64,000 bases of DNA from UBA5796 sp040752455 (GTDB lineage: Bacteria > Chloroflexota > Anaerolineae > Anaerolineales > Villigracilaceae), in the NCBI GenBank assembly GCA_049324115.1, contig JBMOMN010000005.1, forward strand, positions 62,001-126,000, in the 5' to 3' direction. Positions within the stretch are counted from its first letter, which is position 1. Each line of letters begins with the position of its first letter. This document shows, piece by piece, positions 47,631 to 54,874 of this stretch. A program made the position numbers and the translations under genes. The notes under the pieces are model-generated. The model was not told where the DNA came from. It made no database searches and saw nothing but the letters and a program-made list of their open reading frames with translations.

Positions 47631-48719
47631 ATGAGCAATTCAATTCCATCTCACTCTCATGAACCAAACGATCATCCTCATCCACACGACCATGATGAAG
47701 ACTCTCACGACCACAAGCCTCATGGTCACGAATATCCACACAACAGCTTCTGGGCTGAAGTCAAGCATCTGATTGCACCGCACTCACACACCCATCATGC
47801 CGCGGCGCTCGACCCCGCCCTTGCCAATGAACGTGGCATCTGGGCGCTCAAAGTATCTCTGGTCGGGTTGCTTATCACAGCAATCTTTCAGGTTTTCATT
47901 GTGGCAATCAGCGGCAGTGTGGCTTTGCTGGCTGACACCCTGCATAACTTCTCGGATGCGCTGACCGCTATTCCACTGTGGCTTGCCTTTGCCCTCGCCC
48001 GCCGCGTTCGCAATCGGCGTTATACGTACGGATATGGCCGCGCGGAGGATTTGGCTGGAGCGTTCATCGTGCTGATGATCTTCGCCAGCGCATTGGTAGT
48101 CTTTTACGAGTCCTTCCAAAAGATTCTCCATCCACAACCATTGGAAAACATAGCCTGGGTGGCTGCTGCCGCGGTCATCGGCTTTCTGGGTAACGAATTG
48201 GTCGCCATTTTTCGCATACGAGTGGGACGCGAGATTGGTTCGGCGGCTCTGGTCGCCGACGGCCTCCACGCCCGCGTTGACGGTTTTACTTCGCTGGGTG
48301 TCCTGGTGGGCGTCATCGGCGTGTGGCTTGGGTTCCCGTGGGCTGACCCGCTGGTAGGTCTGATCATCGGCGCGGCAATTTTGATCATCGTGTGGAACAC
48401 TGCAAAAGAAATGTGGCGGCGGATGATGGATGGTATCGAACCGCAAGTTATTGAGCAAATAGCGCATATCGCACATGATGTTAATGGCGTCTTGGGTGTA
48501 CATGACGTGACCGCGCGCTGGATCGGGCATCGTCAACGGGCTGAACTGCATATTACTGTGAATTGTCAGATTCCAACTGTCGCCAGCCACCGCATCGGCG
48601 AAGAAGTACGCCATGCTCTCTTCCATGAAATGCCAGCCCTATCTGACATCACGGTGCATATTGACCCATGTGAATGTGACGAGAAAGTTCAATATCACAT
48701 AACCGCGCACCATGCGTAA
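47631..48719 (+). CDS. Cation diffusion facilitator, zinc type
   Basis: A 362-residue CDF exporter. The first 60 residues are a His/Asp-rich cytoplasmic tail (HSHEPNDHPHPHDHDEDSHDH). Six membrane helices follow. The transport site is H105-x3-D109 (ADTLHNFSD) in TM2 and H213-x3-D217 (ADGLHARVD) in TM5, the His/Asp pattern of zinc-transporting CDFs. The C-terminal dimer domain has VHDVTARWIGHRQRAELHITV and ends with HIDPCEC. It moves Zn(2+), and perhaps Cd or Co, out against protons. It lies in the repressor operon, 123 bp after the small protein gene. Confidence 0.9.
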   Translation: MSNSIPSHSHEPNDHPHPHDHDEDSHDHKPHGHEYPHNSFWAEVKHLIAPHSHTHHAAALDPALANERGIWALKVSLVGLLITAIFQVFIVAISGSVALLADTLHNFSDALTAIPLWLAFALARRVRNRRYTYGYGRAEDLAGAFIVLMIFASALVVFYESFQKILHPQPLENIAWVAAAAVIGFLGNELVAIFRIRVGREIGSAALVADGLHARVDGFTSLGVLVGVIGVWLGFPWADPLVGLIIGAAILIIVWNTAKEMWRRMMDGIEPQVIEQIAHIAHDVNGVLGVHDVTARWIGHRQRAELHITVNCQIPTVASHRIGEEVRHALFHEMPALSDITVHIDPCECDEKVQYHITAHHA

Positions 48720-48742
48720 ACTGCGGCAAGGAATATAACATC

Positions 48743-51121
48743 ATGGAAAAAACAATTGAACTTGAAATTCATCTTCTGCTTCCCGATGTGTCAGATGAAA
48801 AGGATGAATGCCTCAATCGTTTGGAGGCGTCGCTTCAAAACCAAAAGGGAATTCTGCGCGCCCATCTGGAACGGGAGAAATCGCCCGTTGACTTGTGCCT
48901 GCACTACGACCCCAACCTGCTCTCACTCGAACAAGTGCGCCGTTTGGCGGAACGCGCGGGAGCGGGCATTGCCAACCGTTATCATCATGCCATGCTTCCC
49001 ATCGAAGGCATGGACTGCTCCGATTGCAGTCTGGTCGTGGAGCACAGCGTCGGGCGCATGGATGGCGTGCTGGCAGTGAACGTCAACTACGCGGCACAAA
49101 ACCTGCGCGTAGAGTATGACAAACAAAAGATAGACCGCTCCGCCATCGAGAAACGCGTTCAATCCTTGGGATATGAAATTCCTGTCGAGGGTTTGCGAAG
49201 TTGGTACAAGGATAACCGCGAACTCGTATTCAGCCTCACGGCGGGATTGCTCGTTCTGACTGGCTGGCTGGGACCAATGGTTTTTGGAATGCCGGTTGTC
49301 GCCACGACTGTTTTGTATATTGCCGCGTATATCTTCGGCGGCTGGGATATTTCACAGCACGCCTGGCACGCGATCAAAGAAAACCATTTCGATACCGACC
49401 TGTTGATGGTGATGGCGGCGCTCGGCGCGGCGTTCCTGGGTGAATTTGCCGAAGGCGCATTGCTCCTGTTTCTCTTTAGTCTGGGTCATGCCCTCGAAGA
49501 ACGTGCCCTCGACCGCGCCCGCGCTGCCGTCCGTGCATTAGCAGACCTTGCGCCAAAAACGGCTCTTGTAAAACGCGACGGAAAAGAGCAGGAACTACCC
49601 GTTGAGTCACTTCAACTCGAAGATGTCGTGATTGTCCGCCCTGGTGTACGTATTCCTGTGGATGGAGTCATCCTGGATGGAAATTCTGGTGTTGACCAAT
49701 CATCGGTCACTGGCGAATCGTTGCCCGTGGATAAAACTGTTGGCGATAATGTTTTTGCCAGCACGGTCAACGGCGAAGGCGCGCTGGAAGTAAAAGTGAC
49801 GCGCCTGGCGAAAGACTCCACGCTTGCCCGTGTGATGAAAATGGTGGAAGAAGCCCAAGCGCAGAAATCACCTACGCAGCAAACAGTTGAAAAATTCGAG
49901 CGCGTCTTTGTGCCGTCCGTGTTGATTCTCACCGCGCTGATCATCCTCGTCCCGCCGCTGTTCGGTTTTCCCTTCCGCGAATCATTTCTGCGTGCCATGA
50001 CCCTGCTCGTCGCCGCCTCGCCCTGCGCGCTCGCGCTGGGCACGCCCGCTACCATCTTAGCGGGTGTCGCGCAAGCCGCGCGCAACGGTGTGCTGGTCAA
50101 GGGCGGCGCGCATCTTGAAAATCTTGGTCGCCTCAAAGCCATCGCCTTCGACAAGACGGGGACGGTGACTCACGGTCAGCCTGAGGTAACGGACATCGTT
50201 TCCCTCACCCCTGACTCCTCTCTCCCATTGGGAGAGGGGTTGGGGGTGAGGGATGAAGCGGATGTTCTATCCATCGCGGCAGGTGCGGAATCTCGATCCG
50301 CCCATCCGCTGGCGCAGGCGGTTGTCCGCTCGGCTCAGACTCAGGGTGTGCCTGTTTCCGTTATGGACGAAGTCGAGTCGCTGACGGGACGCGGCCTGCG
50401 CGCCGTCTCGAAAGGCAAGACGATCTGGATCGGCAATCAAAAGTTGATGGATGAAGCGTGCATCCCGCTCTCCACCGACGCGCTTCAAAAGGCGCAGGCA
50501 TTTCAAGAAGCGGGTAAGACCCTGATGTGGATCGCCGAAGACAAGACCGCGATCGGAATCATTGCCCTTGCCGACACCCTGCGCCGCGAAGCTGCGCCGA
50601 CGATGAAGGCGCTCAAGCAAGCGGGCGTGACTCACACCATCATGCTGACGGGCGACAACACGCGCTCTGCTTCTGCCATTGCGAAAGAAATCGGTTTGAC
50701 CGAATATCGCGCCGACCTCATGCCCGAAGATAAACTGACCGTCATCCGCGATCTGGTGCGGGAATATGGTCAGGTTGCCATGATCGGTGACGGCGTCAAC
50801 GACGCGCCCGCACTGGCAAACGCCACTGTCGGCATTGCGATGGGCGGCGCAGGCACCGATGTTGCGCTTGAAACCGCCGATGTCGCTTTGATGGGCGATG
50901 ATCTGAGCAAACTGCCGTTTGCCGTTGGGTTAGGACGCGCTACACGTTCCATCATCGTGCAGAACCTGTTCATTTCACTGGGCGTAATCGCCCTGTTGAT
51001 CATCACCTCGCTCACGGGTATTGTTAGCATCGGTATTGCCATTATCTTCCATGAAGGCAGTACATTGGTCGTGGTGGCGAATGCGCTTCGATTGCTGGGA
51101 TACCAAGACAAAAAAGGATAA
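48743..51121 (+). CDS. P1B-type metal-exporting ATPase (SPC, HEGST; P1B-4-like)
   Basis: A 792-residue metal pump. A degenerate first domain (residues 1-75) and one HMA domain with GMDCSDC (89-95) are followed by the ATPase core: TGES (VTGESLPVDK), SPC in place of CPC in the transport helix (near 424), DKTGT (near 470), GDGVNDAPAL (near 682) and HEGST in the last helix region (near 770). SPC with HEGS/GT marks P1B-4 pumps, which export Co, Zn or Fe. Residues 487-504 (SLTPDSSLPLGEGLGVRD) are encoded by an in-frame palindromic repeat; the gene remains open, so it is likely functional. Confidence 0.88.
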   Translation: MEKTIELEIHLLLPDVSDEKDECLNRLEASLQNQKGILRAHLEREKSPVDLCLHYDPNLLSLEQVRRLAERAGAGIANRYHHAMLPIEGMDCSDCSLVVEHSVGRMDGVLAVNVNYAAQNLRVEYDKQKIDRSAIEKRVQSLGYEIPVEGLRSWYKDNRELVFSLTAGLLVLTGWLGPMVFGMPVVATTVLYIAAYIFGGWDISQHAWHAIKENHFDTDLLMVMAALGAAFLGEFAEGALLLFLFSLGHALEERALDRARAAVRALADLAPKTALVKRDGKEQELPVESLQLEDVVIVRPGVRIPVDGVILDGNSGVDQSSVTGESLPVDKTVGDNVFASTVNGEGALEVKVTRLAKDSTLARVMKMVEEAQAQKSPTQQTVEKFERVFVPSVLILTALIILVPPLFGFPFRESFLRAMTLLVAASPCALALGTPATILAGVAQAARNGVLVKGGAHLENLGRLKAIAFDKTGTVTHGQPEVTDIVSLTPDSSLPLGEGLGVRDEADVLSIAAGAESRSAHPLAQAVVRSAQTQGVPVSVMDEVESLTGRGLRAVSKGKTIWIGNQKLMDEACIPLSTDALQKAQAFQEAGKTLMWIAEDKTAIGIIALADTLRREAAPTMKALKQAGVTHTIMLTGDNTRSASAIAKEIGLTEYRADLMPEDKLTVIRDLVREYGQVAMIGDGVNDAPALANATVGIAMGGAGTDVALETADVALMGDDLSKLPFAVGLGRATRSIIVQNLFISLGVIALLIITSLTGIVSIGIAIIFHEGSTLVVVANALRLLGYQDKKG
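50202..50252. repeat. Palindromic repeat inserted in frame inside the P-type ATPase (copy 2)
   Basis: CCCTCACCCC..CCTCTCTCCC, ATT, GGGAGAGGGG..GGGGTGAGGG: 51 bp, exactly 17 codons. Same type as 4574-4621. It encodes residues of a surface loop after the DKTGT motif. Confidence 0.85.
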
Positions 51122-51129
51122 AGACTACA

Positions 51130-51471
51130 ATGAATTTCACCATATTAAGATCGCTCCTCTTGTTTGTAGTGGCTGGGCTTGCAGAGATTGGCGGCGGGTA
51201 TCTGGTCTGGCAATGGCTAAGGGTAGGGAAAGCCGCATGGATCGGGGTTATCGGCGGCGTGGTGCTAATCCTCTACGGGGTGATCCCAACCCTGCAAACA
51301 GAATCCGCCTTTGGTCGCGTCTATGCGGCGTATGGTGGAATCTTCGTCGTCCTCTCGATCCTGTGGGGAATGGTCTTCGACGGCTGGCGTCCCGACCGCT
51401 ACGACCTGATCGGCGCGGCGATTGCGCTCATCGGCGTATTCGTGATCCTGTGGGGTCGCAGAGTATTTTGA
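51130..51471 (+). CDS. ynfA: YnfA family small membrane protein
   Basis: A 113-residue UPF0060/YnfA protein with four helices: LLLFVVAGLAEIGGGYLVWQWLR, WIGVIGGVVLILYGVIPTL, FGRVYAAYGGIFVVLSILWGMVFDGWRPDRYD and IGAAIALIGVFVILW. The conserved Glu in the first helix and the GWRPDRYD loop are intact. YnfA is related to SMR drug exporters. It follows the ATPase by eight bases, so it belongs to the island operon. Role in metal handling unknown. Confidence 0.9.
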   Translation: MNFTILRSLLLFVVAGLAEIGGGYLVWQWLRVGKAAWIGVIGGVVLILYGVIPTLQTESAFGRVYAAYGGIFVVLSILWGMVFDGWRPDRYDLIGAAIALIGVFVILWGRRVF

Positions 51472-51516
51472 AGAAAGCAGAGCAAACAGATTTCGAAAAT
51501 CATGTAAAAGGTGAAG

Positions 51517-52134
51517 ATGAACAAGCGACTATCCTATACTCCATTGTTCGTGTTGTCCGCCGTACTTGGCGTTGCGCTGGTTGTGGGAATTGTATTCAGG
51601 ACGCCCTATACCTTCCACGGCACGGTGATTGACCCTCCGCTTCCCGTAACGGACTTTACGCTCCAGACCGCCAACGGCGAGTCGTTTCGCCTGAGTGACG
51701 CGAAGGGAAAGATCGTCCTGCTCTTTTTCGGGTACACAAATTGTCCCGATGTCTGTCCTACCACACTTGCGACCTTCAAACAGGTGTACGACAGACTGGG
51801 CGAGGACGCGCAAGAGGTGAGATTCGTGATGATCACCGCTGATCCAGACCGCGATACACCCGACAAGGTCGCGGCGTACGCCGCAAGGTTCAATCCCGAA
51901 TTCATCGGATTGAGCGGGCGGCTGGAGGATCTCGAATCGATCTGGAGTGAATTGGGAGTGTTCGTCGAAAAGCAGGATACGGGCAGCGCGGCAGGCTACC
52001 TTGTGAGTCATACCGCAAGCGTGCATGTTCTTGATCGGAATGGAAACCTGCGGATGACATTTCCCTATGGCACAACCGCTATTGACATGGCAGATGATCT
52101 GACCCAACTCTTGAAACAACCGAAACAGGAATAA
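51517..52134 (+). CDS. SCO family copper chaperone
   Basis: A 205-residue membrane-anchored thioredoxin-fold protein. One N-terminal helix (VLSAVLGVALVVGIVF), then FTLQTANGESFRLSDAKGKIVLLFFGYTNCPDVCPTT with the Cu-binding C76-x3-C80, and the metal His165 (VSHTASVHVLD). These are the SCO1/SenC residues that load copper into the CuA site of cytochrome oxidase or act in redox defence. The ATG at 51517 is preferred over a GTG two codons earlier. Next to the PCu(A)C gene, its usual partner. Confidence 0.92.
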   Translation: MNKRLSYTPLFVLSAVLGVALVVGIVFRTPYTFHGTVIDPPLPVTDFTLQTANGESFRLSDAKGKIVLLFFGYTNCPDVCPTTLATFKQVYDRLGEDAQEVRFVMITADPDRDTPDKVAAYAARFNPEFIGLSGRLEDLESIWSELGVFVEKQDTGSAAGYLVSHTASVHVLDRNGNLRMTFPYGTTAIDMADDLTQLLKQPKQE

Positions 52135-52154
52135 TTCCAAATAAGGAGACAATC

Positions 52155-52583
52155 ATGAAAAGCAAATTGGCATTTGTCCTCTTGTTGACCATCTTTTTAC
52201 TCAGCGCATGCGGGACAACAGGCGAATTCAAGGTGATGGATGCCTGGGCCCGCCCTGCCGCTTCGGGTGAGAATGGCGCGGTGTACTTCATTATCAGTAA
52301 TGCGACCGACACGGATGATATATTGCTCAGCGCCAGCACGGACGTTGCATCCGCCGCCGAGGTTCACATGAGCATGATGGATGACAATGGTGTGATGTCC
52401 ATGCAAATGCAGGGGTCGGTGCAAGTTTCCTCGGGTGAGAGCGTTACTTTCAAACCAGGTGGCTTGCACATTATGCTCATTGGCTTGAACCGGGAATTGA
52501 AGGTCGGCGACACATTCATTCTCACCCTGCAATTTGAGAAAGCAGGGGAGATCGCAGTTCAAGTCGAAGTGAGAGAACAATAA
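52155..52583 (+). CDS. PCu(A)C-type periplasmic copper chaperone
   Basis: A 142-residue lipoprotein (lipobox LLSAC, Cys19). The PCu(A)C domain carries DAWARPAASGENGAVYFIISN, EVHMSMMDDNGVMSMQ and PGGLHIMLIGLN, giving the Cu(I) ligand set H71, M81/M83, H105 and M107. It collects copper and hands it to SCO or CuA. Strong AAGGAGAC ribosome site. Part of the island operon, 20 bp after the SCO gene. Confidence 0.92.
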   Translation: MKSKLAFVLLLTIFLLSACGTTGEFKVMDAWARPAASGENGAVYFIISNATDTDDILLSASTDVASAAEVHMSMMDDNGVMSMQMQGSVQVSSGESVTFKPGGLHIMLIGLNRELKVGDTFILTLQFEKAGEIAVQVEVREQ

Positions 52584-52600
52584 AAACTCGGAGATAGCTC

Positions 52601-53068
52601 ATGCCAAAAGGTAAACGAAATTACCAAATTCCCATTTTATTGATCATCGGCGGCGGATTTCTATTGATCATCGCCACAGTTCTGATAGCACATCAAAATG
52701 TCCCCGCCGCCCCCGCGCCTGCCGCTCCATTTGAGGAGGAGACCTATCCTGAAATCCCGCGCGTCAGCCTTGCGGATGCCAGAGCCGCATTTGATTCAGG
52801 GTCTGCCATTTTCGTGGATGTCCGTTCAACGGAAGCCTATATGGCAAGCCACATTATGGGCGCAATCAACATCCCGCTTGCTGAACTAGAGGCGCGATTA
52901 AGTGAACTGGATCAAGTACAGTGGATTATCACCTACTGCACCTGACCCAGCGAAGAATCGAGCGCCCGTGCGGCATCCATTCTGCTAAAAAACGGTTTCC
53001 AAAATGTAACTCCCATCCTCGGCGGCTTCGAAGCCTGGATCAATGCTGGCTATCCAGTCGAACCATAA
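52601..53068 (+). CDS. Membrane-anchored rhodanese with in-frame UGA at the catalytic position (candidate selenoprotein)
   Basis: 155 residues if UGA is read through. One N-terminal helix (ILLIIGGGFLLIIATVLIA, residues 12-30), a Pro/Ala linker, then a rhodanese domain: IFVDVRSTEAYMASHIMGAINIP, IITYCT, UGA (codon 115, 52943-52945), PSEESSARAASILLKNG, VTPILGGFEAW. Aligned with E. coli GlpE (from memory, CYHGNSSKGAA against U-PSEESSARAA), UGA falls exactly on the catalytic Cys. The frame downstream is intact to a TAA at 53066. selB is present at 2637-4562. The alternative is a nonsense mutation, which would leave a truncated 114-residue product. Function: sulfur or selenium transfer, or thiol redox, outside the membrane. 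Confidence 0.75.
52943..52985 (+). promoter_or_regulatory. Candidate bacterial SECIS element next to the UGA
   Basis: After the UGA, AGAAT (52954-52958) can pair with ATTCT (52979-52983). Inside, CGC (52963-52965) can pair with GCG (52970-52972) around a CCGU loop containing a G, or GCC with GGC around CGUGC. The loop lies about 20 bases from the UGA, in the known range for bacterial SECIS. Folded by eye only. Confidence 0.45.
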
Positions 53069-53083
53069 TTTCAGGAGGTAACC

Positions 53084-53515
53084 ATGAATATTCAATCTGT
53101 CAACCAACCGGCATACAACTTTTGGCTCCGCGTCGCTGCTTGGTCTTCGATGGTAGCCAGTATTATCCACGCCTACTATATTTTCGAACACTTCGAGGTA
53201 TGGATCGTTTACGGCGCGTTCTTTTTGGCGGCAACGGTTTGCCAATTTTTGTTGGCGAGTTTACTTTACGCAATACGCCCTGTCCACCGTGTAGTGCTGT
53301 GGGCGGGTATCCTTGGCAATGCCGCTATTATTGCTCTGTGGATGGTTACGCGTACAATTGGGATCCCGCTTGGCCCGTTGGCAGGCGAAGTCGAGGCAAT
53401 GGGAGTATTAGACCTGCTCTCCAAAATTGCCGAGTTGGTGGTGATAGTTTGCCTGGTCGTAGTATTGCGCGCGAAAGTAGATGCCACCGCCTATGACGGT
53501 TTGCCCAGCCCTTGA
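53084..53515 (+). CDS. Polytopic membrane protein, last gene of the metal island
   Basis: A 143-residue protein with four hydrophobic segments: WLRVAAWSSMVASIIHAYYIF, WIVYGAFFLAATVCQFLLASLLYA, VVLWAGILGNAAIIALWMVTRTIG and IAELVVIVCLVVVL. His in the first helix and a GIPLGPLAGEVEAMG loop stand out. No family recognised. AGGAGG precedes the ATG, 15 bp after the rhodanese stop codon, so it is the last gene of the operon; the right direct repeat follows 26 bp later. Confidence 0.75.
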   Translation: MNIQSVNQPAYNFWLRVAAWSSMVASIIHAYYIFEHFEVWIVYGAFFLAATVCQFLLASLLYAIRPVHRVVLWAGILGNAAIIALWMVTRTIGIPLGPLAGEVEAMGVLDLLSKIAELVVIVCLVVVLRAKVDATAYDGLPSP

Positions 53516-53540
53516 AACAGGTTGGCGAGGGCAGGGCGTG

Positions 53541-53585
53541 CGTCCTCATCCCCATTTCAAAACCGCCAGCCCTGAAAGGATCCGC
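53541..53585. repeat. Right direct repeat of the metal island (3' end of the intact MFS gene)
   Basis: Matches 46790-46834 at about 40 of 45 positions. It holds the last 12 codons and the stop codon of the MFS gene on the minus strand. Confidence 0.8.
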
Positions 53586-54859
53586 AGAGCGGCGATGATC
53601 AGCAGCGCACCAGACAACCCGGCCAGGCCTGCCACCAGCGGCCCGGCCAGCGACCCGGCCAGGACGGCCAGGTTGAGCACGATGTTGTACCAGGCCAGGT
53701 GGGACGGGCGGTCGCCTTCGGGGACTTTTTCGAGCAGGTAGTTGGGCATGGCCCCGCCGACCATGGCCCAGATCAGTCCGCCCCAGAGCGAGATGCCGAG
53801 GTACGGCCAAAAGTCGTGCGAGAGCGCCAGCAGCAGGGGATAGATTCCCATCAGGGCCGCGCTGACGCCGAAAATGGCCCGGTTGCTGAACCTGCGGCTC
53901 AAGCGGGCCAGTTGCATCGAGCCGAGCATGACTGTGGCGTAGAAGACCGCCTGCCCGATGCCGATCTGCTGGTCGGTCAGGTGCAGCTCGCGCACCACGT
54001 AAATGGGAAAGATGGGGATGGCCAGGTATTGGGCGAGATGGAAAGCGAGCAGCACCAGCATCACCCGGCTGAACGAGGAACGCAGGATATCCAGCCGCAG
54101 CAGTTTGCGCCAACTGGCGCGGGCCAGCAGTCTCAGCCCGATGCTGGGACGGTTGCTGTCGCCGAAGGCGCGGATGAAACCCGGCCGGGCGCGGTCGCCG
54201 ATGCGGGATTCGAGCCGCGGCGTCCCGGGCGGCAGGGCCGGCCGGACGTGGAAGAGGTGGTAACTGCTCATCGCCGCCCCCACGCAGCCCAGGGCGAAGA
54301 CCATCTGGTATCCCATAGGGAAGGTGACGTGGTCCAGCAGCCAGCCGGAGACCAGCGAGGTCAGCACGAACGTGACCGAGAGCATCACGTTGCGGATCCC
54401 GGCCACGTAGGCGCGCCAGTTGGGCGGGACGGCCTCGGCGAACAGGGCGTTGAACCCGACCGCCAGGGCCGTGCCGGGGATGCCCATCAGCAGGACCAGG
54501 ACGATCAAGGCCCAGACCTGTTGCGCCTCCGGGAGCAGCCAGGGGAGCGGGACCCAGAGCAGGTAGCCGAAGCGGTACAGGACGGAGGTCCAGAAGACGG
54601 CTTTGCCGATCGGGCGGCGTCCCAGCCACTGGCCGGAAGGGATGGCCAGTATCAGGCTCATCACGGCCGGCATGGCGCCGAGCAGCCCGACCTGGAAGGG
54701 GCTGGCTCCCAGGCGGGTGGCGTACACGCTCAGGAACGAGATCGAACTGCCGTTCAGGATGCCGAACCAGCCGATATCGAGCACCAGATGGCGGAAGTTG
54801 GCGCGGTACTCGGCCGGGATTTCTTCCGCAGGTTTGAAGAGCGAACGGATGGCGTACAT
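53546..54859 (-). CDS. MFS transporter, interrupted neighbourhood
   Basis: A 437-residue inner-membrane protein with about 12 helices: FGILNGSSISFLSVYATRLGASPFQVGLLGAMPAVMSLILAIPSGQWLGRRPIGK near the start, including the TM2-TM3 loop GQWLGRR. The C-terminal half has AALMGIYPLLLALSHDFW and a long final helix ending LSGLAVLKWG. Substrate unknown. It follows the DUF2270 gene by 15 bp. Its 3' end forms the right border of the metal island, and the same 3' end is found again before the sensor kinase, so this gene probably once led directly into the kinase gene. Confidence 0.85.
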   Translation of the reverse strand: MYAIRSLFKPAEEIPAEYRANFRHLVLDIGWFGILNGSSISFLSVYATRLGASPFQVGLLGAMPAVMSLILAIPSGQWLGRRPIGKAVFWTSVLYRFGYLLWVPLPWLLPEAQQVWALIVLVLLMGIPGTALAVGFNALFAEAVPPNWRAYVAGIRNVMLSVTFVLTSLVSGWLLDHVTFPMGYQMVFALGCVGAAMSSYHLFHVRPALPPGTPRLESRIGDRARPGFIRAFGDSNRPSIGLRLLARASWRKLLRLDILRSSFSRVMLVLLAFHLAQYLAIPIFPIYVVRELHLTDQQIGIGQAVFYATVMLGSMQLARLSRRFSNRAIFGVSAALMGIYPLLLALSHDFWPYLGISLWGGLIWAMVGGAMPNYLLEKVPEGDRPSHLAWYNIVLNLAVLAGSLAGPLVAGLAGLSGALLIIAALRILSGLAVLKWG

Positions 54860-54874
54860 GGATGGGTTTTTGGG

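Larger units (their letters stand above)
46790..53585. mobile_element. Genomic island for metal handling, inserted at the 3' end of an MFS gene
   Basis: About 6.7 kb between two 45-bp direct repeats. All eight or nine genes inside run on the plus strand, against minus-strand neighbours on both sides, and the sequence looks clearly less GC-rich in its first part. Content: ArsR/SmtB repressor, small secreted protein, CDF exporter, P1B-4 ATPase, YnfA, SCO, PCu(A)C, UGA-containing rhodanese and a membrane protein. No integrase or transposase is inside, so it either moved with outside help or lost its own enzyme. Confidence 0.65.

Noticed and set aside
52601..52945. Rhodanese as a plain 114-residue protein or simple pseudogene
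   Set aside because: The product would end just before the active-site loop, while the remaining domain is conserved in the same frame and the UGA is at the catalytic position. Kept only as the alternative to selenocysteine.
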